A DNA stretch of 64,000 nucleotides from Candidatus Dormiibacterota bacterium (lineage in GTDB: Bacteria > Chloroflexota > Dormibacteria > Aeolococcales > Aeolococcaceae), in NCBI GenBank assembly GCA_003162415.1, contig PMOL01000007.1:1-64000 (forward strand). The letters run 5' to 3'. The position numbers and the translations under genes were made by a program. This document shows, one piece after another, positions 16,520 to 24,209 of the stretch; position 1 is the stretch's first letter, and every line of letters begins with the position of its first letter. Below the pieces are notes generated by a model. It did not search any database. It saw only the letters and a list, made by a program, of their open reading frames with translations, and was not told the origin of the DNA.

Positions 16520-16544
16520 GGTACATTGGCGGATGCTGGCCTGA
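16520..16544 (+). repeat. Array repeat copy 27
   Basis: TA subtype: GGTACATTGGC GGATGCTGGCCTGA. Confidence 0.9.
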
Positions 16545-16608
16545 GCGACCGTGCTCCGGCTAGCGGGAAGGACGGGCCTGGCGTTTCTCTTCCGCCAGCC
16601 GCAGGAAC

Positions 16609-16809
16609 TCAGGCTGCGCGGAGTCTATCCCGCTGCTTACGCCGGTAACCGTCGACGAAGAAAAGGGTGACTGAAACCACGAGGCACGCGCACCCGAATA
16701 CGACGAGGGTCGGAACTGTTTTAGTGACTCCGGTGATCTCGAAATCCACGACCACTGCCACGTTGCCTGCTGCCAGCCCGAGGAGCGCCCACGCTATCGC
16801 CTTCATCAC
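16609..16809 (-). CDS. Small two-helix membrane protein
   Basis: 66 residues with hydrophobic helices at about 4-22 and 33-52 and a strongly basic tail (YRRKQRDRLR). Start MMKAIAW; TATACC-like sequence lies just upstream on the minus strand. Function unknown. Confidence 0.6.
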   Translation of the reverse strand: MMKAIAWALLGLAAGNVAVVVDFEITGVTKTVPTLVVFGCACLVVSVTLFFVDGYRRKQRDRLRAA

Positions 16810-16846
16810 ACCACTATACCCTGCTGTGTAAGTGGAAACCCTTCCG

Positions 16847-16871
16847 GCGACATTGGCGGATGGTGGCCTGG
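16847..16871 (+). repeat. Array repeat copy 28
   Basis: GA subtype: GCGACATTGGC GGATGGTGGCCTGG. Confidence 0.85.
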
Positions 16872-16886
16872 ACCGCCAGTCACTCC

Positions 16887-17393
16887 CTAGCGCGGCGGAA
16901 ACTGACCGACATCTCTTGCCCAGTCCGCAACGGCGCTGGACAACCCCTCAGGGGTGATATCCAGAAGAACAAAGAAGGCGAATGGGGCGAATTCTCCTGA
17001 CAGGCCACGTTGCCACGGAGGCAGCGCTTCGAGGGAAAAATGGAAGCGCAGCTGAGCGCGTTCGCTGTCGCGTGAGGCGAGACTCAGCGCTAGGTTGGGC
17101 TCGGTGAAGGACAGAAGCTGCTTATTCGGGATCTGGACGTCAAACGTCGATGGCATCACGGAGCCCGCCAGCACTCCGCGCATCCAGTCCTCAAGGGCGC
17201 GAGCCTCCGAGGTCTGCAAACATGGCTCCTCGAAGTGCCAACTTCTTCCATCCGCCAACTGGACATCGCCCCGGATCATGAGCCAGTTGGCGTCCCAATC
17301 GAACCCGGGGCCCCCACTCCCGCGACGCCCGGGGGACTGGTATCCCGCGATCGAGAGATCCACTTGTTCGCCATCGAGCGATCGAAGCCTCAT
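16887..17393 (-). CDS. WapI-family immunity-like protein
   Basis: 168 residues. The run FDWDANWLMIRGDVQLADG then WHFEEPCLQTSEARALEDWM has the spacing of WapI-type proteins, which protect Bacillus cells from the WapA contact toxin. The later part is beta-rich, as in that family. No wapA-like toxin is present, so this is another orphan immunity-like gene in the array. Family assignment is by motif memory. Confidence 0.6.
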   Translation of the reverse strand: MRLRSLDGEQVDLSIAGYQSPGRRGSGGPGFDWDANWLMIRGDVQLADGRSWHFEEPCLQTSEARALEDWMRGVLAGSVMPSTFDVQIPNKQLLSFTEPNLALSLASRDSERAQLRFHFSLEALPPWQRGLSGEFAPFAFFVLLDITPEGLSSAVADWARDVGQFPPR

Positions 17394-17446
17394 GCGGGGA
17401 TCATGCCAGCGCTGAGCTCCTGAACCGCACCCAGACTGGCCTCAAG

Positions 17447-17470
17447 GGTGATTGGCGGATACTGGCCTGC
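17447..17470 (+). repeat. Array repeat copy 29
   Basis: One base short: GGTGATTGGC GGATACTGGCCTGC. Confidence 0.8.
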
Positions 17471-17510
17471 GCCACCAGACCGGCGCCTGCCGGATAGCTA
17501 CTATCGCCTG

Positions 17511-17804
17511 GTGCTGAAGGACTCCTCGACCCGACTTCAGGGATACGTGCTCACACACACCCTTGAATCGCCGGACGTGCTGGTCTTGCATCTGCGAGAA
17601 CCGCCCGGCCGGACACCGATTCGTATCCGTCTCATGGGGCCTTGGACCCTCAAGGAGCCGGCCGAGGTGCCGCCCGATGGATTACCCATCGACAGCACTG
17701 AGTGGTACTCAGAGCCCGGAAGCAGCGAGGGCCTGACGGTTCACTTCGCCAACGGCCGGACCCTGGTAGCTACATGCAAGCAGGTCGCCCTAGACGTCAG
17801 TTGA
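17511..17804 (+). CDS. Small beta-rich hypothetical protein
   Basis: 97 residues from GTG at 17511. Alternating hydrophobic strands dominate (YVLTHTLESPDVLVLHLREP, then LTVHFANGRTLVATC). The open frame starts inside repeat 29, but that N terminus encodes only the repeat. No recognised family; perhaps an immunity-type fold. Confidence 0.55.
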   Translation: MLKDSSTRLQGYVLTHTLESPDVLVLHLREPPGRTPIRIRLMGPWTLKEPAEVPPDGLPIDSTEWYSEPGSSEGLTVHFANGRTLVATCKQVALDVS

Positions 17805-17818
17805 GCTGGGGCGCGCTG

Positions 17819-17843
17819 GGTACATTGGCGGATGCTCGCCTGA
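17819..17843 (+). repeat. Array repeat copy 30
   Basis: TA subtype: GGTACATTGGC GGATGCTCGCCTGA. Homology with the 30.2-kb unit begins right after it. Confidence 0.9.
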
Positions 17844-17979
17844 GTAGACATACAGTCGCCTGGACCCTCGGCCCTTGCGTCTGCGGGGCAGCGCGAGCAG
17901 CGCAACAATGTCTTCATCTGGCGCCGTCGAACTGACCAATTACCGCTGTTAGGGGCGCGTGTCGATAATCAGGAATGGC

Positions 17980-18531
17980 ATGAGCCGATACAGAACGCTG
18001 CTGTCGCTCGGAGCGCTCGTCCTCGTGGTCGGACTGGCGTCATTGATTGTCACAGGAGCAGTCCGCCGAGCACCGCCGCCGCGGGCGGCCCCGACCGTCC
18101 CGGCCACGCCGTCGCCATTTCCTCTTTTGCCCATTCCCCCTTTCCCTACGCCCCCCTCGTGTACAACCGACCAACTGGAACTCGTGGGAGTCTTCAATGA
18201 CTGCGCGGGGAGTGCTGCGAGCGGGAATTGCTCTGTGTCTGGCAGCACCCTAAGAGACGTGCTCTACGTGCAGGGCAAAACGCACGGCTATCTGCTGTAC
18301 CTGACCATCGTCGGCTACCACGGTCCTGGCGTTACTTATGTCGATGTCAGCGTCCTTGTACGCGAGTCCGTTACGGGTGCGCTGTGGCAGTCGACGTCTG
18401 GCGGCATCATTCGCGTCACGGGTGTTGATGGTCGATCGGGCTCTGTGAAAGCCGAGCTCGCATACGTGGGCGGCGAACCCACGCCCCCCACCGTCGGACT
18501 CGACGTCTCCGGCGGGTGGCGTTGCGCGTGA
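17980..18531 (+). CDS. Signal-anchored secreted protein, MSRYRTLLSLG family
   Basis: 183 residues: MSRYRTLLSLGALVLVVGLA begins a transmembrane anchor, followed by a Pro-rich linker and an ectodomain with CAGSAASGNCSVSGSTL and a terminal GGWRC. N terminus and upstream 130 bp match the gene at 30309-30722; the ectodomain instead matches the MGKSD/MGISD family (3640 and 24329 genes). AGGA precedes the ATG. This mosaic relationship suggests domain exchange. Function unknown. Confidence 0.75.
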   Translation: MSRYRTLLSLGALVLVVGLASLIVTGAVRRAPPPRAAPTVPATPSPFPLLPIPPFPTPPSCTTDQLELVGVFNDCAGSAASGNCSVSGSTLRDVLYVQGKTHGYLLYLTIVGYHGPGVTYVDVSVLVRESVTGALWQSTSGGIIRVTGVDGRSGSVKAELAYVGGEPTPPTVGLDVSGGWRCA

Positions 18532-18603
18532 TCGCACGGTGCTTCTGGCATAGTGCCCCGGGCGTGTCGCCGGGCGAGCATCGGGAGGCTGCCGGATCCT
18601 CTG

Positions 18604-18628
18604 GCGACATTGGGGAATCCTGGCCTGG
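18604..18628 (+). repeat. Array repeat copy 31
   Basis: GA subtype with ATCCT centre: GCGACATTGGG GAATCCTGGCCTGG. Confidence 0.8.
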
Positions 18629-18741
18629 GGAGGACAACTGTCTCTCGAACCCGAACCCGCGCTTCATCGGACGCCGAGCAACAGTAGGACTGTCACCTAG
18701 GAGACACCGCCTCGTGCAGGGACGTCACGGCCGTCGAACCA

Positions 18742-19263
18742 TCAGCTCGGTGCCCCGCACAAGCGACCTTCGATGACCGTGCCCGGCTCGGCAGTTCCGA
18801 CACATAAGGTGGGGCGAACCTCGAGCGCGGTGAGACCGAGAGCGCTTCCAAGATCATTCCAGAAGCGCTGTGAGTTTGCGGCGGTCTGCAAGCGTCCGCT
18901 CCCGATCTGAACCGACTCGCACCCCTGCACTCCGTAAACAGCCGTCCAACTCCCTCCGGGAGCAACGAACGTCAGTCGGTAAGACGTTCCGAAATCGTTG
19001 GGACAGTGCCAGGGTATTGGCTGGAGCGGGAGGCTCTCGACATCCGCTGCTAGACGGGCGACCAATTGCGGTGCGGTGACCGTCTTATTGAGCTGGGGGA
19101 GCGCCAAGCTTCCGGGAAGCCTAACGATCTGAACCTTCCGCGGTGTGCCCAGAGCAGCTACACCCGTCCGTGCCGGGTTGTGAAAGGCCAGCACAATGGC
19201 TGCTGCAGCAGCGCTGGCCACTATCACTGCGGCCACTCCGATGGCGCCGATGACACGCGTCAT
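18742..19263 (-). CDS. Signal-anchored hypothetical protein
   Basis: 173 residues from ATG at 19263: an N-terminal transmembrane segment (about 4-26, Ala/Val-rich) and a soluble ectodomain with four Cys (WHCPND, QGCESV, PTLCVG, GRLCGA). It is likely secreted or anchored outside, with disulfides. No family recognised. The frame is open further upstream through repeat 32. Confidence 0.6.
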   Translation of the reverse strand: MTRVIGAIGVAAVIVASAAAAAIVLAFHNPARTGVAALGTPRKVQIVRLPGSLALPQLNKTVTAPQLVARLAADVESLPLQPIPWHCPNDFGTSYRLTFVAPGGSWTAVYGVQGCESVQIGSGRLQTAANSQRFWNDLGSALGLTALEVRPTLCVGTAEPGTVIEGRLCGAPS

Positions 19264-19397
19264 GCGACTGCGCGAGAGCACAAGCTGGGCTGGATGATCA
19301 TCCCGATCACCACTCCACGGAACGCCAAGCCTGAACGGCGATACATCTCTGCGAAGCCTACGCGGCGGCGCGCCCAGAAGTTCCGCGCCGGGCTCTT

Positions 19398-19422
19398 GCG
19401 ACATTCGCGGATGCTGGCGTGC
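19398..19422 (+). repeat. Array repeat copy 32
   Basis: GA subtype: GCGACATTCGC GGATGCTGGCGTGC. Confidence 0.85.
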
Positions 19423-19533
19423 CGAAGCGTCGCCTACCAAGGCGCCGTCGCGTGACGGCACCGTTGCGAACTGACCCTGTTCCTTCGCGAATGTCGACAA
19501 TGGCTGAATGAGACCGACCGATCGTCGCATCCG

Positions 19534-19953
19534 ATGAGGAAAATCAATGCCGGGGCGGGGATAGCCCTGCTTGGGTTGGGACTCGTTGGGACAGCCTGCA
19601 ACAGCGCCTTGCCAGGTCCCAGCGGTGCTGGGCCGTGGTTTCTTGACGTCATGAACCTCTCCCCAAGCACCATTGTCGTGACGCCATGGCACGGTGGGCC
19701 AAAAACAACCCTCGCATGCCAGCAATCCGTGGAACTCAAAGACGGGGTCGCTCACGCGCCGGCGCTGCCGTGGGATGTGGTCGTGGTGCGGAAGGCTGAC
19801 GGCAAAGTGCTCCTCGACCAGCTGGCCGGGGCGCACGGGTTACCCAGCCAAGAGGTACGTGTGGAGACGGACGGGGCAGGCGACGCCACCGCCTTCATGA
19901 GAGATGCCGGCGGTTCGGGACCAGCCGAAGCGACGTCCTGCCCCTCGCCCTGA
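19534..19953 (+). CDS. Predicted lipoprotein
   Basis: 139 residues: MRKINAGAGIALLGLGLVGT leads to lipobox GTAC, then a beta-rich ectodomain with FLDVMNLSPSTIVVTPWHGG and VVVVRKADGKVLLDQ. Two further Cys (one near the C terminus) may pair. No recognised family. Alone in its unit. Confidence 0.65.
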   Translation: MRKINAGAGIALLGLGLVGTACNSALPGPSGAGPWFLDVMNLSPSTIVVTPWHGGPKTTLACQQSVELKDGVAHAPALPWDVVVVRKADGKVLLDQLAGAHGLPSQEVRVETDGAGDATAFMRDAGGSGPAEATSCPSP

Positions 19954-20013
19954 CGAGCGACCGGCAGCCTCGCTTCGTGATGCAGAGCGTGGCGGCTGCG
20001 CGATTCCCGTCTA

Positions 20014-20038
20014 GGTACATTGGCGGATGCTCGCCTGG
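20014..20038 (+). repeat. Array repeat copy 33, last of the main run
   Basis: TA subtype: GGTACATTGGC GGATGCTCGCCTGG. The next good copy is 10.1 kb away. Confidence 0.9.
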
Positions 20039-20182
20039 TGAGGGATCCAATCCCAGGGAGATCCATTGATCCTCCCAAATTCATCGAAGATCGAAATGGC
20101 GCCGTAACGCAGGCAGGAACTTGCCAACGCAGTGGCGCCCTGCTTTGGTTGTTGGGCCGGTGCGAACCGCCGTACGACGCCC

Positions 20183-20488
20183 CTAGTTGGTCCCAGCCTG
20201 CGGCCTTTCTAGCGAAGAAGCGTTTCGGCGCGCCGCCCAGCGCCCACCGCTCTTACCGGCAATTGCACCAAGTGACACCACCACGAAAACAGGAGCGCCT
20301 AGAAAGACGAACGACGCCCCTGCCGCGGTGTCGCACGAACCCGAACCCGGGGTGTCGCAGGTGTTCTGGCTTGACTCCATCCCGAGAACGGTGGCCAACA
20401 CGACGATCGATACGAAGATGCTAATCACCCAGGCTTCGCTCCAGGGTTTGGTAGGCCGGGTCACGCAGCCAGTCACGAATCCCATCAC
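20183..20488 (-). CDS. Two-helix membrane protein
   Basis: 101 residues with hydrophobic helices at about 18-36 and 58-78 and, between them, a loop with two Cys (NTCDTPGSGSCDT). Basic C terminus. No family recognised. Divergent from the lipoprotein gene at 20583. Confidence 0.55.
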   Translation of the reverse strand: MMGFVTGCVTRPTKPWSEAWVISIFVSIVVLATVLGMESSQNTCDTPGSGSCDTAAGASFVFLGAPVFVVVSLGAIAGKSGGRWAARRNASSLERPQAGTN

Positions 20489-20507
20489 CGGAAGGGCAAT
20501 GATATAT

Positions 20508-20536
20508 TTGACGCACCAACCGCGGGTCAGTTAGAG
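20508..20536 (+). promoter_or_regulatory. Possible promoter of the 20.6-kb lipoprotein gene
   Basis: TTGACG (20508-20513), 17 bp, TTAGAG (20531-20536). The -35 part overlaps a TTGACGCACC match to the second dispersed repeat, so its role is ambiguous. Confidence 0.3.
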
Positions 20537-20582
20537 TGCGAGAGCCATCAGGAACAGGATTCGGCCTTACACCGCTCGTGCC

Positions 20583-20909
20583 ATGCTGCTGGCGGCGGTG
20601 TCCATTGCATTTACTGCGTGCGGCAACTCGGTGGTCATAACCGCGCAGTCGTTCAGCAACTCACACGTTACCCAGGCGGATCTCACAGCAGGTACGTACT
20701 CGATCCAGCTCAATGACTGCGCGAAACCTTACTCAAGCGCCCTTCTCTTGGTACCCCCGGACGGACACGGCGGGTGGGCGATGCTCGACGCCATCGCGCT
20801 TCAGGATGGCGGTACGGTCCCGGTAGCCACCACCGGTGTTTATGGGTTCCTGGGGCTGGATACGCTGCCCTGCCATCCGGCAACGGTGACCCTCACGCCT
20901 GCTCCCTGA
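20583..20909 (+). CDS. Predicted lipoprotein
   Basis: 108 residues: MLLAAVSIAFTACGNSVVIT gives a signal sequence with lipobox FTAC, then a small beta-rich domain with two Cys (NDCAKP and LPCHPA). No family recognised. The TGA stop is the first triplet of the second repeat (TGACGCACCGTGCGAGGGC). Confidence 0.6.
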   Translation: MLLAAVSIAFTACGNSVVITAQSFSNSHVTQADLTAGTYSIQLNDCAKPYSSALLLVPPDGHGGWAMLDAIALQDGGTVPVATTGVYGFLGLDTLPCHPATVTLTPAP

Positions 20910-20925
20910 CGCACCGTGCGAGGGC
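20907..20925 (+). repeat. Second dispersed repeat, copy b
   Basis: TGACGCACCGTGCGAGGGC, overlapping a stop codon. Its exact reverse complement is at 23762-23780. Confidence 0.6.
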
Positions 20926-21195
20926 GCGCTCAATTGCCAGAGAAGGAGATGGCCCGGGGTCCTGCCGAAGCATTGTCCCCGAGCACAGTCATCGTATCAG
21001 ACTGTGCAGCGCGCCGAACGCGTCGAGTCCCATATTCACCGTAAACGCCCAAAGCCCTTATCCTGCCAAGGCTAACCAGGCAAAACATGAAGGCGGACTA
21101 GGCCTCGATGACAAGGAGAGTCTAGTAGCTAACGCCTCGTCCTGTAGACCCCTACAGCAGTCGACTTGCATCGGCTTGGGGGATGTGAGAAAGTC
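20926..21195. other. Non-coding stretch before the tRNA-like fold
   Basis: About 270 bp with no credible ORF or repeat copy; together with the tRNA-like fold it makes a 390-bp gap without a protein gene. Confidence 0.4.
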
Positions 21196-21273
21196 AGAAC
21201 GGCCCCGCCAGAGGATCTGGTCCCAGCTTTCGAAGGTCGGGGAATCCGGTTCGACTCCGGACGGGGCCGTTCT
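21196..21273 (+). other. tRNA-like RNA fold or decayed tRNA
   Basis: A perfect 12-bp outer stem (AGAACGGCCCCG / CGGGGCCGTTCT) encloses CCAGA-GGA-TCTGG, a weak middle hairpin (TCCC...GGGA) and TCCGG-TTCGACT-CCGGA. The last element is a textbook T arm, and the outer stem mimics an acceptor stem. The anticodon arm cannot be formed properly and positions 8-9 are missing, so it is not a working canonical tRNA. It lies just upstream of the 21301 gene. Confidence 0.45.
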
Positions 21274-21300
21274 CTTCCACTTTAGGCGAGGAGCAAGCAA

Positions 21301-21714
21301 ATGGCAACCGACACGTCCGAACGTCTGGTCAGCGTGATTGCCGCACTGCGCGAGGAACTAATCGAGACGGAGGGGCGGGCTGCGAAGCTCCGGAATCTGA
21401 TCGCGGCTGCCGAGGATTTCACTGGCGCTCCAAAGAGCAACGGTCAGCGTCCGCCTTTGCGACAGGCCATCGTGACGGTCATGCGCGAGTCGGGTAACCC
21501 CGGCTGGTTGCTCGCCCCACTGACGCACGCCCTCGCAGATCGCGGTTGGGTTGGGGGAGAAAAGGGACCTTCGAAGGAGACTGTGCGCCAAGCACTCGAA
21601 AACCTCCAGAAGCAAGGTGTCACGGTTGCCGAGAGGCAAGGAACAGATAAGTGGTCACCCAATTCATGGAAGCTCTCAAACAAGCCGCTCAGCAGGCCTG
21701 CTGATCTCAGTTGA
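21301..21714 (+). CDS. Coiled-coil plus winged-helix-like protein
   Basis: 137 residues. The first 40 form a heptad-like helix (LVSVIAALREELIETEGRAA), and residues 48-115 resemble a winged helix: RQAIVTVMRES, LTHALADRGWV, SKETVRQALENLQKQG. It may bind DNA. A good AGGAG lies 10 nt before the ATG. The tRNA-like fold ends 27 bp upstream and could sit in its leader. Confidence 0.6.
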   Translation: MATDTSERLVSVIAALREELIETEGRAAKLRNLIAAAEDFTGAPKSNGQRPPLRQAIVTVMRESGNPGWLLAPLTHALADRGWVGGEKGPSKETVRQALENLQKQGVTVAERQGTDKWSPNSWKLSNKPLSRPADLS

Positions 21715-21816
21715 ATGGAGAAGCCAAGTGAAAAAAACGAGGGGCGGACCCGGCAGGTTGCGTAGCTAACTCCCTGTCGGGGCACCCCCTGAGATCAACG
21801 AGCCGGGGCGGTCTGA

Positions 21817-21999
21817 TCAACCGCCTCGGTCACCTTTCCCTTTGACTGTACCACCGCTAGTCCGCGGTGGCCTTTTGACTCTTGCCGCTTCGAGCGCGTC
21901 CACTTCGGCTTTGGGAACGTGGAGGAGCCGTGTCACGAAAGCTTTGAACTTCTGCTCGTCGGGCTGCGATGGAGGCGGCTTCGATGCGGCGGCGCTCAC
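21817..21999 (-). CDS. Small ORF coupled to the transposase
   Basis: 60 residues from a GTG that overlaps the transposase TGA (GTGA). The segment EQKFKAFVTRLLHVPKAEVD is of a type I recall downstream of IS1595/ISXO2-like transposases, as a small basic companion ORF. Function unknown. The overlap argues for translational coupling. Confidence 0.6.
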   Translation of the reverse strand: MSAAASKPPPSQPDEQKFKAFVTRLLHVPKAEVDALEAARVKRPPRTSGGTVKGKGDRGG

Positions 22000-22943
22000 G
22001 CCATGGCTCCTTTGGAGTCGAGCTTCCCTGTCAACTCCTTGTAGGTGATGCGACGGCCAGTCGTCTGGGCTGCGGTCATCGAGAAGCGGCCAGCGTCCGT
22101 CATCTTGCGAGTGTTGAACCGCAGGACCGTCTCGTCCAAGTAGCGGTCCAGGTGGAGGGGCTCGACGCTGTGATGGGTGCCGTAGATCACGCGCTTGAAC
22201 AGGCTCCAAAAGTTCTCGATGCCATTGGTGTGGACACGCCCGCGAACGTAATCCTCGGAGTGGTCGATGACCTCGTGGATGTAATCGGCTTCGAGGCCGC
22301 GGCGGTACGAGGCGAATGCGTCCGTGTAGAGGATGGAGCCGGGAGCAACATTGCTTCGAATCTCCTTTTGGAGAAGGGCGCTGCGTCGCGTGGGGACCAT
22401 CTTCGCCCGAACGTCGCCACCGCGCTCCAAGAGGCCCATGACCGCGACCTTGCCGACGTGCTTGCCCCAGGTTCCCCGGCGAAGATGCGCGTGCTTGTTC
22501 TTGTCGTGGCCGCCCATGATGGTCTCGTCCACCTCGACCTCGCCCGACAGGGGCGCATCGAAGGACTCGGTCTCCATGGCGAGCCGGATGCGGTGGCTCA
22601 TGAACCACGCGGACTTCTGAGTAATCCCGAGATCGCGAGCGAGCTGGTGCGAGCTGCGGCCCTTCTTGCCGGCTGAGTACAGCCAGATCGCGGGGAGCCA
22701 CTTGGAAAGCGGGATCGGGGAGTCCTCGAAGATCGTTCCCTTCTTGACGGAGAACTGCTTGCGGCAGTCCTTGCAGCGCCAGAGCGAGCGGGTGGCGATG
22801 TGTCCGACCTTGTCGGACTGGCAGAAGGGGCAGACCACGCCGTTCGGCCACCGCAAGCCCGCGAGGAAGTCGCGGCACACGGCCTCGTCCTCGAAGTACC
22901 TGACTGCCGCCAGGAGGGTGGTGGGGAACGGATCCGAACTCAT
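21996..22943 (-). mobile_element. IS1595-family transposase
   Basis: 315 residues. An N-terminal zinc ribbon (CPFCQSDK ... CKDCRKQF) is followed by the ISXO2-type DDE domain: EVEVDETIMGG (first Asp), YTDAFASY (second Asp), NGIENFWSLFKR (the Asn/Glu region). It looks intact. Terminal inverted repeats were not identified by eye, so the ends of the IS are not defined. Transcription is toward lower coordinates. Confidence 0.9.
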
Positions 22944-22949
22944 AAGGTG

Positions 22950-22978
22950 AGTTTACTACCTAGAGCGCGGTGTGTCAA
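22950..22978 (-). promoter_or_regulatory. Leaderless promoter of the transposase
   Basis: On the minus strand TTGACA (22973-22978), 17 bp, TAAACT (22950-22955), only 6 nt before the ATG. No Shine-Dalgarno sequence fits between. Confidence 0.6.
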
Positions 22979-23074
22979 GCACCTAGACACCGCCGCGCCG
23001 TTACGTCATTTGTCAAGGGATTTTGCAACTTGATAACGAGCCTGCTACGGTTACAGCTTCGCGAGATGGGTACT

Positions 23075-23329
23075 ATGGGAATCGAGATGGCAGCTTCTCT
23101 CGACCGCGAACTTGAAACGTACGCCAAGCATCGTGACGAACTGTTGGGCAAGTCTGCTGGGCAGTACGCCCTAATCCATAAGGACGAGGTGCTCGGCGTT
23201 TATGAGTCCAAGTCGGATGCCCTAAAAGAGGGCTATCGGCGTCTTGGCAATGTGCCCTTCTTAGTGAAGGAAATCGTCCCTGTTGAGTCTGCCACGACGT
23301 TTGTAGCCTCGTTCGTCGTTACTCCCTAA
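23075..23329 (+). CDS. Small partner protein of the retropepsin-like gene
   Basis: 84 residues. ELETYAKHRDELLGKSAGQY then ALIHKDEVLGVYESKSDALK and GNVPFLVKEI form a small alpha/beta protein. I recall similar ORFs directly upstream of bacterial retropepsin-like genes, and here the stop is 6 bp before the protease start. It is possibly a substrate or partner; that is inference. Confidence 0.6.
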   Translation: MGIEMAASLDRELETYAKHRDELLGKSAGQYALIHKDEVLGVYESKSDALKEGYRRLGNVPFLVKEIVPVESATTFVASFVVTP

Positions 23330-23335
23330 TACCTG

Positions 23336-23752
23336 TTGCCCGCTTTCACCCGCACCCTGCCGAACCTTATCGGCCTAGGGCCGGTAGTGGATGTTGCGGT
23401 GACAATTACAGAAGCGGCGGAGTCGACAGGTCAGACGGCCACGCCCATCACCATACGAGCGATGGTCGATACCGGCGCGTCCGGCACCGCGATCCAGACC
23501 GGATTTGCCAAGCAACTTGGGTTGAACCCGGTGGGGGTCCAACTCATCAGTACACCGACCTCGAAGGACGTCCCCTGTCCTGAATATGCCATGCGGCTCA
23601 TCTTCCAGGCCAACATCGTGATTGACAACGTAACCGTAATTGAGGCGCCCATGGAGGGCCAGCACGTTCAGATGCTGATTGGACGCGACGTCCTCAAGGA
23701 CTTCGTGTTTATCTATCTGGGCTACGCCAATCAGTTCACGCTGAGCCGCTAG
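23336..23752 (+). CDS. Retropepsin-like aspartic protease
   Basis: 138 residues from a TTG start. The catalytic motif is MVDTGASGTAIQ, and the C-terminal LIGRDVLKDFVFIY matches the (I/L)GRDhL element of retroviral-type aspartic proteases. As a single-lobed enzyme it would act as a homodimer. No signal peptide or membrane anchor. Forms a two-gene unit with the small ORF upstream. Substrate unknown. Confidence 0.8.
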   Translation: MPAFTRTLPNLIGLGPVVDVAVTITEAAESTGQTATPITIRAMVDTGASGTAIQTGFAKQLGLNPVGVQLISTPTSKDVPCPEYAMRLIFQANIVIDNVTVIEAPMEGQHVQMLIGRDVLKDFVFIYLGYANQFTLSR

Positions 23753-23761
23753 ACCGCCCCT

Positions 23762-23780
23762 GCCCTCGCACGGTGCGTCA
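23762..23780 (-). repeat. Second dispersed repeat, copy d
   Basis: Minus strand TGACGCACCGTGCGAGGGC, identical over 19 bp to 20907-20925. Lies between the ends of two convergent genes. Confidence 0.6.
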
Positions 23781-23798
23781 AGGCCTTAGGTGCTGACT

Positions 23799-24170
23799 CT
23801 ATCCACCCAGCTCCTGCGCCAACTGCGCGCAGGCCGTCGAAGGGATGCCGGTATTGCTGTAGAGCGTGACGTGGTAGCTAGCACCGCTGTTGTCTATGTC
23901 CGTCTGGCAAACCAACGGGCCGATATGGTGGTCACCATCCAGAATAGACACACTCGACCCCACGGCCTGTGCCGATACGGCGTTGACGAACTGGGTCTGG
24001 ACGGAACTCAATGTGCTCGCGCCGCCCGTGAGAACGAGCGACAAGGTGCCATTTGCGCCACTCAGATTCATCGTCGTGGTCTTGGTGCTTCCGCATGCGA
24101 CGACACCAACCATCAGGAGCGCGATAGCCGCCAGTTTCACCCCTACTTGCCGCGAGTGTTGGCCTTTCAT
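23799..24170 (-). CDS. Lipoprotein, paralogue of the 2.8-kb lipoprotein
   Basis: 123 residues: basic start, hydrophobic helix, lipobox GVVAC, and an ectodomain ending in DGDHHIGPLVCQTD and ACAQLAQEL. It aligns with the array protein at 2809-3180, same length. It lies in the interval without the main repeat, evidence that this interval shares ancestry with the array. Start ATG at 24170. Confidence 0.7.
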   Translation of the reverse strand: MKGQHSRQVGVKLAAIALLMVGVVACGSTKTTTMNLSGANGTLSLVLTGGASTLSSVQTQFVNAVSAQAVGSSVSILDGDHHIGPLVCQTDIDNSGASYHVTLYSNTGIPSTACAQLAQELGG

Positions 24171-24192
24171 CTGTCGAGCATAGCCCCTATTC

Positions 24193-24209
24193 GAGGCTCG
24201 GTGCGTCAA
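24193..24209 (-). repeat. Second dispersed repeat, partial copy e
   Basis: Minus strand CTTGACGCACCGAGCCTC; matches the first 11 bases of the 19-bp core, then degenerates. Confidence 0.4.

Larger units (their letters stand above)
16223..16608. other. Gene-free array stretch
   Basis: 386 bp with repeats 26 and 27 and, between them, a unit of about 225 bp with no credible ORF. The 97-codon minus-strand frame here crosses both repeats and has no domain, so I do not call it. Confidence 0.5.

Noticed and set aside
16233..16526. 97-codon minus-strand ORF
   Set aside because: It runs through two repeat copies, has no domain and its composition is unlike the other genes.
421..20038. CRISPR array
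   Set aside because: The repeat is short and regular in direction, but spacing is 140-1250 bp, the intervals hold genes, and no Cas genes are present.
21817..22878. 353-codon ORF antisense-frame to the transposase
   Set aside because: It is a shadow frame of the transposase; only its last 60 codons (from 21999) are supported as a gene.
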